Shown here: positions 16,501-23,511 of the stretch, in pieces | Numbering within the stretch: the first letter of the stretch is position 1 | Layout of the letters: every line of letters starts with the position of its first letter | Source of the DNA: [Scytonema hofmanni] UTEX 2349 | GTDB taxonomy: Bacteria > Cyanobacteriota > Cyanobacteriia > Cyanobacteriales > Nostocaceae | Direction: 5' to 3' | Length of the DNA: 30,963 bases | NCBI RefSeq assembly: GCF_000582685.1 | Contig: NZ_KK073768.1 | Span: 22,362 to 53,324 of the forward strand | The notes under the pieces: generated by a model | Seen by the model: the letters and a program-made list of their open reading frames with translations, nothing else | The model's database searches: none | Told to the model about the DNA's origin: nothing | Program-made: the position numbers and the translations under genes

Positions 16501-16619
16501 ATGCGATAGCGCAATAACTGCGCTTGTTGCGATACCTTAGATAGTGCGATTTGTGAAAGTTGATCAAAAGGAGCGATCGCTTTGAGAAATGTTTCAGTGT
16601 TAACTGTTGTATAGCTCAT
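13599..16619 (-). CDS. ABC exporter with cyclic-nucleotide-binding-like and inactive C39-like domains
   Basis: A 1006-residue type I secretion exporter. Residues about 10-150 resemble a cNMP-binding/Crp-like fold. Residues about 288-410 are a C39-like domain: the active-site pattern EC-G-x-x-C reads DAVLAC, so the nucleophile is Ala294; the catalytic His is Ser369 (WQDSF) and the catalytic Asp is Ile385 (GIPEVG). It should not cleave leaders, like the C39-like domain of HlyB. The membrane domain spans about 440-720. The ATPase has Walker A GQSGSGKST (about 800-808), signature LSGGQRQ (904-910), Walker B MLILDEATSALD (924-935) and His960. Residues about 235-275 are an insert encoded by a GACAAGG repeat. 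It lies between the parvulin and HlyD genes and probably exports the RTX protein. Confidence 0.88.
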   Translation of the reverse strand: MSYTTVNTETFLKAIAPFDQLSQIALSKVSQQAQLLRYRMGQTIVMREKIPAVISIIFEGQARLLGYDPKSQMPVTLKLLQPGDILGWVGLIRGVGCETAIASSETICITIKTTEFLTLLQQEKAFASYFNNRSELIEVFDLLAAELQSRADNELLLEASDSNSLKELALKLHSETVVVNLPQDSQNQLPSDRLWLISGGNIPIDIIATRYNPETHSTKGKHLRLLGFPTNIFPTETRRQGDKETGGQGGISSLSLPTSRDDIPYAPDEPEGRQVETSSLKKYPYVRGSGKVDAVLACFQMLSKQLNLPFRREVLRKILLLQERRTGSLSLQQCGAIAESLGLNAQLISLPVNAVGRLQAPAIVQWQDSFALLYEINPQAIVLGIPEVGVLRQKTADVASILLQSATKLDESPKETVPVLLLQQTRYTPQQKFGLSWFLPSLYKYRQVLIEVFIASFFVQLFGLANPLMTQVIIDKVLVQNSADTLQVLGIFLIVIAVFEAILTSIRTFLFVDTTNRIDLALGSQIIDHLLRLPLRYFERRPVGELSTRVNELENIRQFLTGTALTVVLDAVFSVIYIVVMFIYSWLLSLVALSTLPLFVLLTTSVSPIVRRQLRTKAERNAEAQSHLVEVLSGIQTVKAQNIELRSRWQWQERYARYVSAGFKTVQTSTAAGSTSNFLSQLSGLLVLWVGAYLVLKGELTLGQLIAFRIIAGYVTSPLLRLTQLWQNFQETALSLERLSDIIDSPTESSESDRGNIPMPMIQGSVKYDNVSFRFNPSGPLQLNNINLEFPAGIFIGIVGQSGSGKSTLMKLLPRLYPLESGRILIDGYDINKVELYSLRKQIGIVPQDTLLFDGTIQDNIALNHPDATSEEIIEAGKIAFAHEFIMNLANGYNTRVGERGASLSGGQRQRIAIARTILQNPQMLILDEATSALDYESERQVCLNLAEAFKGRTVFFITHRLTTIRNADLILMLDQGFVVEQGTHQQLMSEKGRYYCLYQQQEAQL
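15839..15915 (-). repeat. GACAAGG-type low-complexity repeat in frame in the exporter
   Basis: On the coding strand, tandem GGAGACAAG/GGGGACAAG units are followed by GGAATTTCTTC. They are translated as a Gly/Gln/Lys/Thr-rich linker ending GGISSLSLPTS, between the regulatory and C39-like domains. It is related to the hpd repeat at 6510-6655, where the linker ends GGISSTSPS. Confidence 0.75.
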
Positions 16620-16673
16620 CTGTTAAAATTAAAAATTAGGCGTTGAATATTAATATTAAATCCCTAATTTATG

Positions 16674-16702
16674 CTAGAGTCGTTCCGACGGAACGTCTCT
16701 AC
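16674..16702. repeat. Palindromic dispersed repeat, copy 2
   Basis: CTAGAGTCGTTCC / GGAACGTCTCTAC around a GAC centre, followed by GAGGATT. It is a diverged copy of the palindrome at 9183-9211, in the 156-bp gap between the parvulin and exporter genes. Confidence 0.7.
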
Positions 16703-16775
16703 GAGGATTTTTCACCTGCAACCAGAGCGTAAAAATTTTCAATTCATATTTCCATTCAGTAACGCCAAAAATTGT

Positions 16776-17555
16776 TTATTCAGCAATCAACGCTTTATAC
16801 TGACTTTGTATCCAATTTTCAAATAATTCATTTAATAGTCGCTGCCGCATTGACTCATTTAATTGAGACTTCATAAACTTTTCTAGCCGTATAATGACGA
16901 TCCACTCTCCTAAGCGAGTTGGTGGTAAAAGGTTACCGGGTTGACTTGCTGCGAGCATCTTTGCTAAATCTGGATGGGGTACTGATAACTCCATCGGACC
17001 GAGTAAACCTCCTGTTTCTGCTTCCGAACCTAAAGAATATTTAGTTGCAAGTTCGCTAAATGACTGTTCCCCTTCTTGAATGCGAAAGTAAAGCTCTTGA
17101 GCAATACCAATATCTTTAACTCTAATTAATGAATAGATTACCCGATCTAACTTGGCTTTGCGCTGTAGAAAATAAGACTCTAGTTTATTTTCCCAATTAC
17201 CTTGTTTGAAGTATTCTAGTTTGGTGTTGCGGGTAATAATATGATCAAGTTGTTCGCGAGATAACCCACGCGATATGAGCCATGTTTCTAAGTCAGCATC
17301 GGATGTGAGTTGTTGTTGCTGGTAAAATTGTTGACATGCTTTAAAGGTTTCTTCGGTTGTCAAAGCAATATCAGCGATCGCACAATCGATCAAAACCTCT
17401 CGCATAAACTGCGGCATTATTCCATACTGTTTTAGTAAGGAAATAATTTCCCCAGATGTAATTTTACTTAAATGTGTAGCGGCTTGTTGCCAAACATCGC
17501 CAACTTGCAAATTCATTGCAGTCATATCAGTTTTTCTTGCGTTTGCCGCTGTCAT
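16776..17555 (-). CDS. Parvulin-type peptidyl-prolyl cis-trans isomerase (SurA/PpiC-like)
   Basis: A 259-residue protein. Residues about 20-130 are a helical SurA-N-like region. Residues about 145-235 are a parvulin domain: AQELYFRIQEGEQSFSELA, YSLGSEAETGGLLGP and a LGEWIVIIRLEKF end. No signal peptide is visible, so it probably acts in the cytoplasm, keeping an export substrate foldable or assisting the exporter. Cyanobacterial bacteriocin and type I secretion clusters often contain such a gene beside the ABC and HlyD genes, which is the setting here. The ATG is preceded by AAGG at a workable distance. A second Met at residue 11 or 14 could be the true start. Confidence 0.85.
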   Translation of the reverse strand: MTAANARKTDMTAMNLQVGDVWQQAATHLSKITSGEIISLLKQYGIMPQFMREVLIDCAIADIALTTEETFKACQQFYQQQQLTSDADLETWLISRGLSREQLDHIITRNTKLEYFKQGNWENKLESYFLQRKAKLDRVIYSLIRVKDIGIAQELYFRIQEGEQSFSELATKYSLGSEAETGGLLGPMELSVPHPDLAKMLAASQPGNLLPPTRLGEWIVIIRLEKFMKSQLNESMRQRLLNELFENWIQSQYKALIAE

Positions 17556-17644
17556 TTATTACCTTAAGTATTAACGTACCGATAAAAGGTGAAGAAAAGA
17601 TTATAAATTGGTTAATTTTGTCAAAAGTTAAGAATTAATAATCA

Positions 17645-17693
17645 GTAGAGACGCGTTAGCGAAGCGCGACGAAGTACAATTTCGCGTCTCTAC
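17645..17693. repeat. GTAGAGACGCG palindromic repeat, long-loop variant
   Basis: An 11-bp inverted repeat, GTAGAGACGCG / CGCGTCTCTAC, separated by 27 nt that contain a further GCG-rich fold. It is followed by AAGGGTT. It lies in the gap between the RTX nucleoside hydrolase and parvulin genes, shares the outer arms of the other palindromes and may act as an RNA hairpin after the first gene. Confidence 0.7.
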
Positions 17694-17740
17694 AAGGGTT
17701 TTGATCGCATCTAACTTTAAACTTCTACAAAAGAGTTAAG

Positions 17741-19339
17741 TTAGGCAAAAATTCCCCCAACGTTACTGCTAAAAGTACTTGCAGATTGATTAGATACAAC
17801 CGCAAGCAAATCATTACCTGCAAAAATACGCACACCATTAGACTCGTCAGCAAAGGTCAAATCATTCAGCAGGTTGCCCACTATAAATGTACTTGAGCCT
17901 AATTCAAAGTTATTAATGGTGTCGTAACCTTGACCTGCTTCTAACACAACCGTAGCTTTTCCAGTACCTAAGTAAACAGTATCTAAGCCAGCACCACTGT
18001 TAATGAAGTCACCACCACCATTAGCATAGATAGTGTCATTTCCAGAACCTGCAAAAATTCTATCAGCTTGAGAACCACCATATATAAGGTTATCACCCTC
18101 GCCAGCGTAGATAGTATCCAAACCACCATTACCATAAATGGTGTCATTACCAACACCACCTGAGATGAATTCATTACTGGCAGAGCCGTAAATAGTATCA
18201 TTGCCATATCCACCCAGGAGGGTATCTTCGCCACCATTACCGTAGATGATATCATCGCCACTTAGACCACTGATGACATCTCTAGCATCGCTGCCGTATA
18301 CAACATCATCCCCTGAGGTGCCAATACTAAATCCGGGAACAGAAGCTTGTGCTGCTATTACTGCGAAAAGCTCACTGGGACTATAGGGAATGTTGTCAAA
18401 ACTTGGATTCAACGATGCCAAAATATTAGGTGGCTGATCGGGAACAACAATTAGTTGACCTTGAGTTGCTCCTGGATCTGATTCTGTATCAACTGTGATA
18501 GATAGAGGAGTTTCTGGGGAGAAGTCTGTCTCACTGAGGTTAATTGCAGCAATCAAGTCCCAGACAGGATTGGGGTCATTTCCGCTCTGAATTATCGTCA
18601 GTGCAAAGTCTAAGAACTCTGAGGATAGCACACTTTCGGGAGTGCCTGTAGCCCGCCAAGCTTCGAGATCACCGCGATCAAATGAAATCTGGTTCGTCGC
18701 ATCAAGAGGAGTCAATTGTATTTTTAAACCCCGCTCTCCTGCGGCAAACACTTCGGAAGCTGCAACCGGATCAACCCAAATGTTAAACTCGGCAACTGCG
18801 TTAGTCGCAAACGGTGGTTCTGGCAGTACACCAAGATTTCCCGGTACGAAGACTGCCCCTCCCAGGATTTGCACGACTGCAATATTGTCAATAATTGAGG
18901 GGTCAAGACGCAGAGCTTCTGCAATGTTGGTTAGTGAACCAGTTGCCAGAATTGCTACGGGTTCTGGTGAGTTGCGTATTGTTTCCACAATCAGGGAAGC
19001 TGCACTCTGGGTCTGGATCGATGGCACTGTATCTGGTAAGGTAACAAACGGTGCCCAGAACGTATCAGAACCTGCTCGAATAAACTCTGGATAGGTGTTA
19101 TTTCCTGATAAGGGGTCCGGTCTGCCAACTCCAACCGGAATGTCGGTATCTCCCAGTCGTCCTAGCATTCGAGCTAGATTATTGATAAAGCCTTCTGGAG
19201 GAAGTGCAATCCCCTGACTAATTGTAATAGCCTCAACGCTGAATTTGGGATTATTCAGTATAAACGCTAGAGCAGTCATGCCATCTTGACTACCATCGTC
19301 ATCCACGATTAAGGGAATCGGTTTGATTGAATTTACCAT
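17741..19339 (-). CDS. Secreted nucleoside hydrolase fused to RTX calcium-binding repeats
   Basis: A 532-residue two-part protein. Residues about 8-330 follow the inosine-uridine nucleoside hydrolase fold: LIVDDDGSQDGMTAL at the N-terminus, GSLTNIAEALRLDP, GGAV...GN, AEFNIWVDPVAA and LDATN. Nucleoside hydrolases split the N-glycosidic bond of ribonucleosides using bound Ca2+. Here the second Asp of the DxDxxxDD motif is Gly20 and the catalytic His before Asp261 appears to be Trp260, so activity or substrate may differ. Residues about 338-475 are RTX nonapeptides (GNDTIYGNGG type), with a C-terminal region (about 480-532) that would carry the type I secretion signal. No N-terminal signal peptide. 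A ribosome-binding site AGGAGA precedes the ATG. It heads the parvulin-exporter-adaptor run and is the likely cargo. Confidence 0.85.
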   Translation of the reverse strand: MVNSIKPIPLIVDDDGSQDGMTALAFILNNPKFSVEAITISQGIALPPEGFINNLARMLGRLGDTDIPVGVGRPDPLSGNNTYPEFIRAGSDTFWAPFVTLPDTVPSIQTQSAASLIVETIRNSPEPVAILATGSLTNIAEALRLDPSIIDNIAVVQILGGAVFVPGNLGVLPEPPFATNAVAEFNIWVDPVAASEVFAAGERGLKIQLTPLDATNQISFDRGDLEAWRATGTPESVLSSEFLDFALTIIQSGNDPNPVWDLIAAINLSETDFSPETPLSITVDTESDPGATQGQLIVVPDQPPNILASLNPSFDNIPYSPSELFAVIAAQASVPGFSIGTSGDDVVYGSDARDVISGLSGDDIIYGNGGEDTLLGGYGNDTIYGSASNEFISGGVGNDTIYGNGGLDTIYAGEGDNLIYGGSQADRIFAGSGNDTIYANGGGDFINSGAGLDTVYLGTGKATVVLEAGQGYDTINNFELGSSTFIVGNLLNDLTFADESNGVRIFAGNDLLAVVSNQSASTFSSNVGGIFA

Positions 19340-19848
19340 TGCTTTTTATCTCCTATAATGAAAAATTTAAGTATTCTAACGCAAGTAAGCATAAAAATAG
19401 TTACCAGGCAATTATCTGGTTAATTAGTTCAACTATTTTACGATGTATCAAAATGCGAATCAATTAACTCTTATTTTCATGTCAACTGCGATCAATGTAA
19501 TCTTACGCAAATATTGACAATTTATTTATAAAATTTTGATGAAGCTGGGGAATAATTTTTACTCCCCAGTCAAGTATAATTATGCGAAGACGGCGCTTTG
19601 CTTCAGAAGGCAGAAGTACGAAGGCAGAAGGCACTTATAGAACCCACGTTTAAAAACGTGGGATTGAAGCAAGGACGCTTTGTCGGAACGCGCACTTTCC
19701 GCTCGATACAATTCTTTGTTTAAACTGGGCTTTATACCCACAAAGTAAGTTTTTATTAATACTTCTTTCCTTCTGCCATCTGCCCTCTGCCCTCTGCCTT
19801 TCTTGTAAGCGCAAAGCTACGCGGAGAATTCGCGCTCCTATTAATGAA
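19340..19848. other. Gap with the RTX-gene promoter region and a dispersed hairpin repeat
   Basis: About 500 bp. The left 260 bp is AT-rich and must contain the promoter and leader of the secretion locus. The right part is repeat DNA (19604-19801), listed separately. Confidence 0.6.
19604..19801 (-). repeat. Dispersed hairpin element flanked by heptamer repeats, inverted copy
   Basis: The ends are GGCAGAAGGC-type runs in opposite orientation, so the element is bounded by inverted heptamer repeats. Inside, a perfect 9-bp stem CCCACGTTT/AAACGTGGG lies at 19643-19662. The reverse complement shares AAAACTTACTTTGTGGGT, AAAGCCCAGTTTAAACAAA and CGTCCTTG-TTCAATCCCA with 26970-27154. No coding capacity; it looks like a MITE-like or structured-RNA repeat. 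Confidence 0.7.
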
Positions 19849-20056
19849 ATGTTGTACTTAGTTGTTCAATCTACTCCAATTGGTAATTTAGAAACCGCTG
19901 TTGAGCAAATGCGGGAAGAACGAATCACTGGCTTAATTGCAGATTATGAAAGTCCTGTTCATTACGTCTGTATTAGTAGCAGCTTTTGAAGTTAGCCATG
20001 CTCGGCATGATGTTTTTCTACCTTGGTTACAACAGCGATCGCCTATCTGGTAAGAT
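19849..20056 (+). pseudogene. Frameshifted small gene remnant
   Basis: An ATG at 19849 opens 46 codons (MLYLVVQSTPIGNLETAVEQ, then MREERITGLIADYESPVHYV) and stops at 19989. The neighbouring frame carries on with FEVSHARHDVFLPWLQQRS to a stop at about 20054. Both peptides look protein-like and would join by one frameshift near 19980. I do not recognise the family. It is either a remnant or a short real gene of 46 codons. Confidence 0.35.
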
Positions 20057-20116
20057 AAAACGCGGTAAGTGTACTTACTAAACACACACGCTTATTAGCA
20101 AAAATTTATTCTAACT

Positions 20117-21508
20117 ATGACTGAACCTGTAAAATCTTACCAACAAACTACCCCAGCCTCTTGGCGATTAACTCCTGGGTACTTGCATGAAGGCTATACA
20201 GATTTTGAATCTGTACATATTTTGTTAGGTCGTTTTTTAGCAGACAGAACCTCTGTTAATCCACTATCTGAAAAAGAACTCTTTGCTCCTGACGATAAAT
20301 TTGAGTGGGGACACGGAAAGCCATTAGAAAAGGTGATTAATTCACGAGAAGACTTTGAGTTTCTGCTGTTGCATCCCAATTTGTTACGCAACTCTATAGT
20401 CATTATCGAACCGTGGGAACATGTAGGCGTTAACAATCTTGGTGAAGAAGTTAGAGCTTCTAAAAATGTAGCCTATATTGGTCAAAAACTCGCCGATATG
20501 GACTCAATCTTGTTTCCTGCTTGGTCTTGTGGAGTTATCGATCCAGACTTAGTTGTTCCAGCAATTATCTCGGCTTATGCAGTGGTAGTGGAAGGAGGCA
20601 ACCCATCTGTGTATGATACATCAACTTGGACAAGTCCGGCTTGCCCGCGAGAAGATATGTTTGCGTTAGTGGAAAAATTACTCCTCTCGCGATCGCCTAA
20701 TACCGCTCCTGCTATCTTTATTTGTGTAGGACATCAGCTAGCTGCTGAATGTCATATCCGACTGATTCGACGAGCAGTCAAAGAAGTTTTGGACACAACA
20801 TCTTTAGAACGTGACAAGGAGAATAAAGCACTCAAATCACTGCAAGAGGTTGCAGAACGCATTGCAACGACGGGCAAAACACTTCAAGTCAAAAAGCATG
20901 ATGGACGGGTAGTTGCTTCTGGTTGGAATGATGACCATTTTGCAGTGACGCACAACGAATCAAAAGAAGTTGGCGATCGCGTATTGTTACCTTATCAGTC
21001 TCTCGACGGTGAAGTTTTAGGCATTCCTTCGGAATTTATTCATGCTCATGATGTAACTGCTGACAGTCATGAAGGTGTAATTGATACCACAATTCAATAT
21101 GAGCGTGAAGTATCAATTTCCATGTTTCACTCCGATGAAGTTAACGAAGAGGCGATACTGTTTGCTAACTGGGCTTATCGCAGTATTCATGATGCTATTG
21201 TTCCTTATCGACATATTATAGCTGGAAGTGCTTTGGGATGGCTAATACAATTGCCTGACTCTGTGGAGATTTTATGTTCAACGGCAGTTGATGGTGAGAT
21301 AGTTACACAATGTTCAGCTACTTGTATTAATTACAAAGACTTTGAAACTAAAAAAATTCGCCGTTCTTTTACTTGTCAGTTTCATCCTGAATTGTTATCA
21401 GATTTGCGTGCGATCGGTAATCGAGAAGCTCCGTCTTATTCAACCTTGAAAGCAGATGATGGTGTGCGCTTATTTGTCAGGCTTTTATATACAGGAATGC
21501 AAGACTGA
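20117..21508 (+). CDS. Class-I glutamine-amidotransferase-like protein, role unknown
   Basis: A 463-residue soluble protein. FICVGHQLAA (Cys203) matches the nucleophile elbow of class-I glutamine amidotransferases (usually CxGHQ), and CQFHPELLSD (His423, Glu425) matches the FHPE motif that supplies the catalytic His and Glu. The spacing between the two, about 220 residues, is much larger than the roughly 85-100 in free-standing GATase domains, so a large insertion splits the domain. It contains a charged helix (about 226-260) and DDHFAVTHNE. The N-terminal 110 residues contain EPWEHVGVNN and are unlike standard GATases. No synthetase partner adjoins it. It could be a stand-alone hydrolase or ligase subunit; the substrate is unknown. 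Confidence 0.6.
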   Translation: MTEPVKSYQQTTPASWRLTPGYLHEGYTDFESVHILLGRFLADRTSVNPLSEKELFAPDDKFEWGHGKPLEKVINSREDFEFLLLHPNLLRNSIVIIEPWEHVGVNNLGEEVRASKNVAYIGQKLADMDSILFPAWSCGVIDPDLVVPAIISAYAVVVEGGNPSVYDTSTWTSPACPREDMFALVEKLLLSRSPNTAPAIFICVGHQLAAECHIRLIRRAVKEVLDTTSLERDKENKALKSLQEVAERIATTGKTLQVKKHDGRVVASGWNDDHFAVTHNESKEVGDRVLLPYQSLDGEVLGIPSEFIHAHDVTADSHEGVIDTTIQYEREVSISMFHSDEVNEEAILFANWAYRSIHDAIVPYRHIIAGSALGWLIQLPDSVEILCSTAVDGEIVTQCSATCINYKDFETKKIRRSFTCQFHPELLSDLRAIGNREAPSYSTLKADDGVRLFVRLLYTGMQD

Positions 21509-21958
21509 TAAAGAAATGTAAAAAATCGTTTTATATCATGTCCGACAAATCATATACGTAGAGACGTTCCGGTGGAACGTCTCTCCGACGGTTCCAATGT
21601 TTTTATTTGCTCAGAATGACAGTATCAAATTATCCCGGACGTGGTAATGAAAGCGATCGCGATCGTCAGCCCAAAAACGTCTGCTGAAAAAGGTGATTAT
21701 AGCGCTTCTCGTTTGAATCAAATACAGATTTATCTGCGTCGAGGGTGCGTTCATCTGGGTTTCCTTAATTCTTTGATGTATTGCACCCAACTGAGAAGCG
21801 CTATAGATGATGAGGAATAGCCCAATGCAACTATAGAGTATGTCACATGAAACACTCCACCCACGGTTCGGAGTTTTCCGCCGACTTCCGATAAAAATAC
21901 CCTGCCGTAGCCAAGAAGACTAGGGCAGAGTTTTCTTCTAGATTGCGAGTTATCAACT
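21509..21958. other. Gap with a palindromic repeat, no supported gene
   Basis: A 450-bp convergent gap. It carries the palindrome at 21558-21586 and a HIP1-rich stretch at 21651-21666. An 88-codon minus-strand ORF at 21751-22017 overlaps the lipoprotein gene and looks spurious. No strong terminator is evident for either neighbour. Confidence 0.5.
21558..21586. repeat. Palindromic dispersed repeat, copy 3
   Basis: GTAGAGACGTTCC / GGAACGTCTCTCC around a GGT centre; the third copy of the palindrome at 9183-9211, 50 bp after the glutamine-amidotransferase-like gene. Confidence 0.75.
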
Positions 21959-22495
21959 TTAAAAATTTTCACGCCTTGTGAAAAGCTGACTATCAGCAAG
22001 TTGATAGCCAGTGCCATTGAAACAAAAATTCAATTGGCGTAGCTGCTCTTGCTCGGTTTGCAGTACTTTAATGCACGGTAATGCCTGACCTCGATTCTCT
22101 CCCACTGACAACAAATGCTTATCTGGTGGCAGATTGGAATTCAAGTAACTCAAGAATACCTGAGTAATTGGTTTGTCCTTTCTGAGCCAGTAACCAGTAT
22201 ACAGACATCCCAAAGCACCACAGACATCAGGTGTATTCAAGTTGAAAACTGCGAACCTACCGTCTTTTTGTTCCACACTCCAAGCCAGTATATTTTTAGC
22301 AGATACTTTGGCATTTAACTCTGTATTTTCTACAATCACCTGTTCAACGACTGTAGCAGGCACAACATTAGCAGCTTTGTTCCAAGTAACGGTTGCCGCA
22401 TTTAAGCTACAGCTCCCTAAGCTCATGAGAATCGACAGCAATAAAAAGATGCCCAAACCAATGCGAAACCAATGAACCCAGTAGCGTACCCTCAT
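21959..22495 (-). CDS. Predicted lipoprotein of unknown function
   Basis: A 178-residue protein. The N-terminus MRVRYWVHWFRIGLGIF begins a positively charged then hydrophobic signal peptide, ending in a lipobox LGSC (Cys29), so it is probably lipid-anchored. The mature part has two Cys pairs (VCGALGCLY, and Cys near LPCIKV and LNFCFNG) that may form disulfides. The GYWL...VFLSYLNSNLPP segment is hydrophobic but not transmembrane. No family is recognised. It stands alone with long gaps on both sides. Confidence 0.6.
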   Translation of the reverse strand: MRVRYWVHWFRIGLGIFLLLSILMSLGSCSLNAATVTWNKAANVVPATVVEQVIVENTELNAKVSAKNILAWSVEQKDGRFAVFNLNTPDVCGALGCLYTGYWLRKDKPITQVFLSYLNSNLPPDKHLLSVGENRGQALPCIKVLQTEQEQLRQLNFCFNGTGYQLADSQLFTRRENF

Positions 22496-22895
22496 AGTCG
22501 GTGCTGGTAATTGATATGCAGTTGTCTTCAGTGGTTGAGACTGACTAGGGGAGGCGGAGTCAGAATAAACTCCCTTTCCTTCCCCTGTTTGCCCAGAGTG
22601 TATTTTTGAATGCAGCTCAGTATCCAGTATTTCTTTTATCTCATAGGGTGAAGTAATAGAGGCAGGACTTACGCAACTGGCACAAGCGATCGCTAAATTT
22701 TAGTACATGTGTATTGATATCTGCTTACACAACTGGTACAGAGCGATCGCTATCTAGCAGTACATTTGTATTTCCTGAATGAATTTTAGCTATCGGACTA
22801 AGCATGAATTAGTAATACTAATCAATTGTGTAAAGTTGATTGAAAAATTTTCTCATAAAATTAATAGAGGCAGCATCAAGAAAATTCATTTAGCC
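22496..22895. other. Gap with an imperfect tandem duplication
   Basis: A 400-bp gap. Two roughly 48-bp imperfect copies lie head to tail at about 22668-22714 and 22723-22772. Each reads CTTAC-CAACTGG-ACA, then a GCGATCGC HIP1 site, then AGTACAT-TGTATT. I see nothing else in it; no ORF with coding character is evident. Confidence 0.55.
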
Positions 22896-22939
22896 ATGAT
22901 ATTTACTAAACTTAACTATTGCCAATACTTGTTGAGTAG

Positions 22940-23175
22940 CTGAGGGGGTGACAAAACCCTTTGAACCAAAGACGCAGCAAGGGTTTTGAACGCTTGTGCT
23001 ATGAAAAGATAAACATCATTTTTTGGCTTTATTGATTCCATTCTCAATAATCACAGCCCAAAAGCCTGATTTTTCTGTTGGGATAGTTTCCCAATTTGTT
23101 TTGAGCGTTTCAAGGCTCATCCTTTGATAATCCTTATTTGATAAGGCTTTGAGACGAAGTTGTCACCCCCTCAGA
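22940..23175. mobile_element. 235-bp MITE-like element with 15-bp terminal inverted repeats
   Basis: The ends are perfect inverted repeats: CTGAGGGGGTGACAA at 22940-22954 and its complement at 23160-23174. An 8-bp direct repeat TTGAGTAG flanks it (22932-22939 and 23176-23183), with one extra A at 23175. Excision restores the reading frame of the surrounding transposase gene, which independently supports the boundaries. The interior has no ORF but has sub-terminal complementary stretches. The parent transposon family is not identified. Confidence 0.85.
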
Positions 23176-23408
23176 TTGAGTAGTCAAATTAATTATACTC
23201 TCACAAATTTAGCAGACCATTTAGAACAGATTAGCAATTGATTTAATCAACCGCTATCTGAATAATGAAAAACTAACGCCACGGTTACTTTGGGACAATG
23301 TCAAAGACATCATTGAAATAAATAATAACGGATATCTGGTTTTTGATGACACAGTAATTGATAAAAGATATGCGATAGAAATAGAAACAACTAGACGGCA
23401 GTATAGTG

Positions 23409-23452
23409 CGGCGTGTCGGCGGACAGAGTACTCTGTCCGTCGAACCGCCTTG
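23409..23452. repeat. 44-bp palindromic insert in the transposase remnant
   Basis: It contains the perfect 20-bp palindrome CGGACAGAGTACTCTGTCCG (23420-23439) flanked by GCGG and CCGC arms. It splits the codons for Ser-Gly in RRQYS/GNEHG and is not a multiple of three. It resembles the very small dispersed palindromic repeats reported in Nostocales. Confidence 0.65.
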
Positions 23453-23511
23453 GGAATGAACATGGCGTAATCCAAGGAATTGGAGTAGTGAATTGTATAT
23501 ATGTTAATCAT

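Noticed and set aside
13599..16619. HetC as a name for the exporter
   Set aside because: The domain order is similar to HetC-like exporters, but hetP or other heterocyst genes are not beside it and the linked cargo is an RTX protein.
18642..19094. 150-codon plus-strand ORF opposite the nucleoside hydrolase
   Set aside because: It lies wholly antisense to a gene with clear family motifs.
21751..22017. 88-codon minus-strand ORF
   Set aside because: It overlaps the lipoprotein gene out of frame and shows no protein-like pattern.
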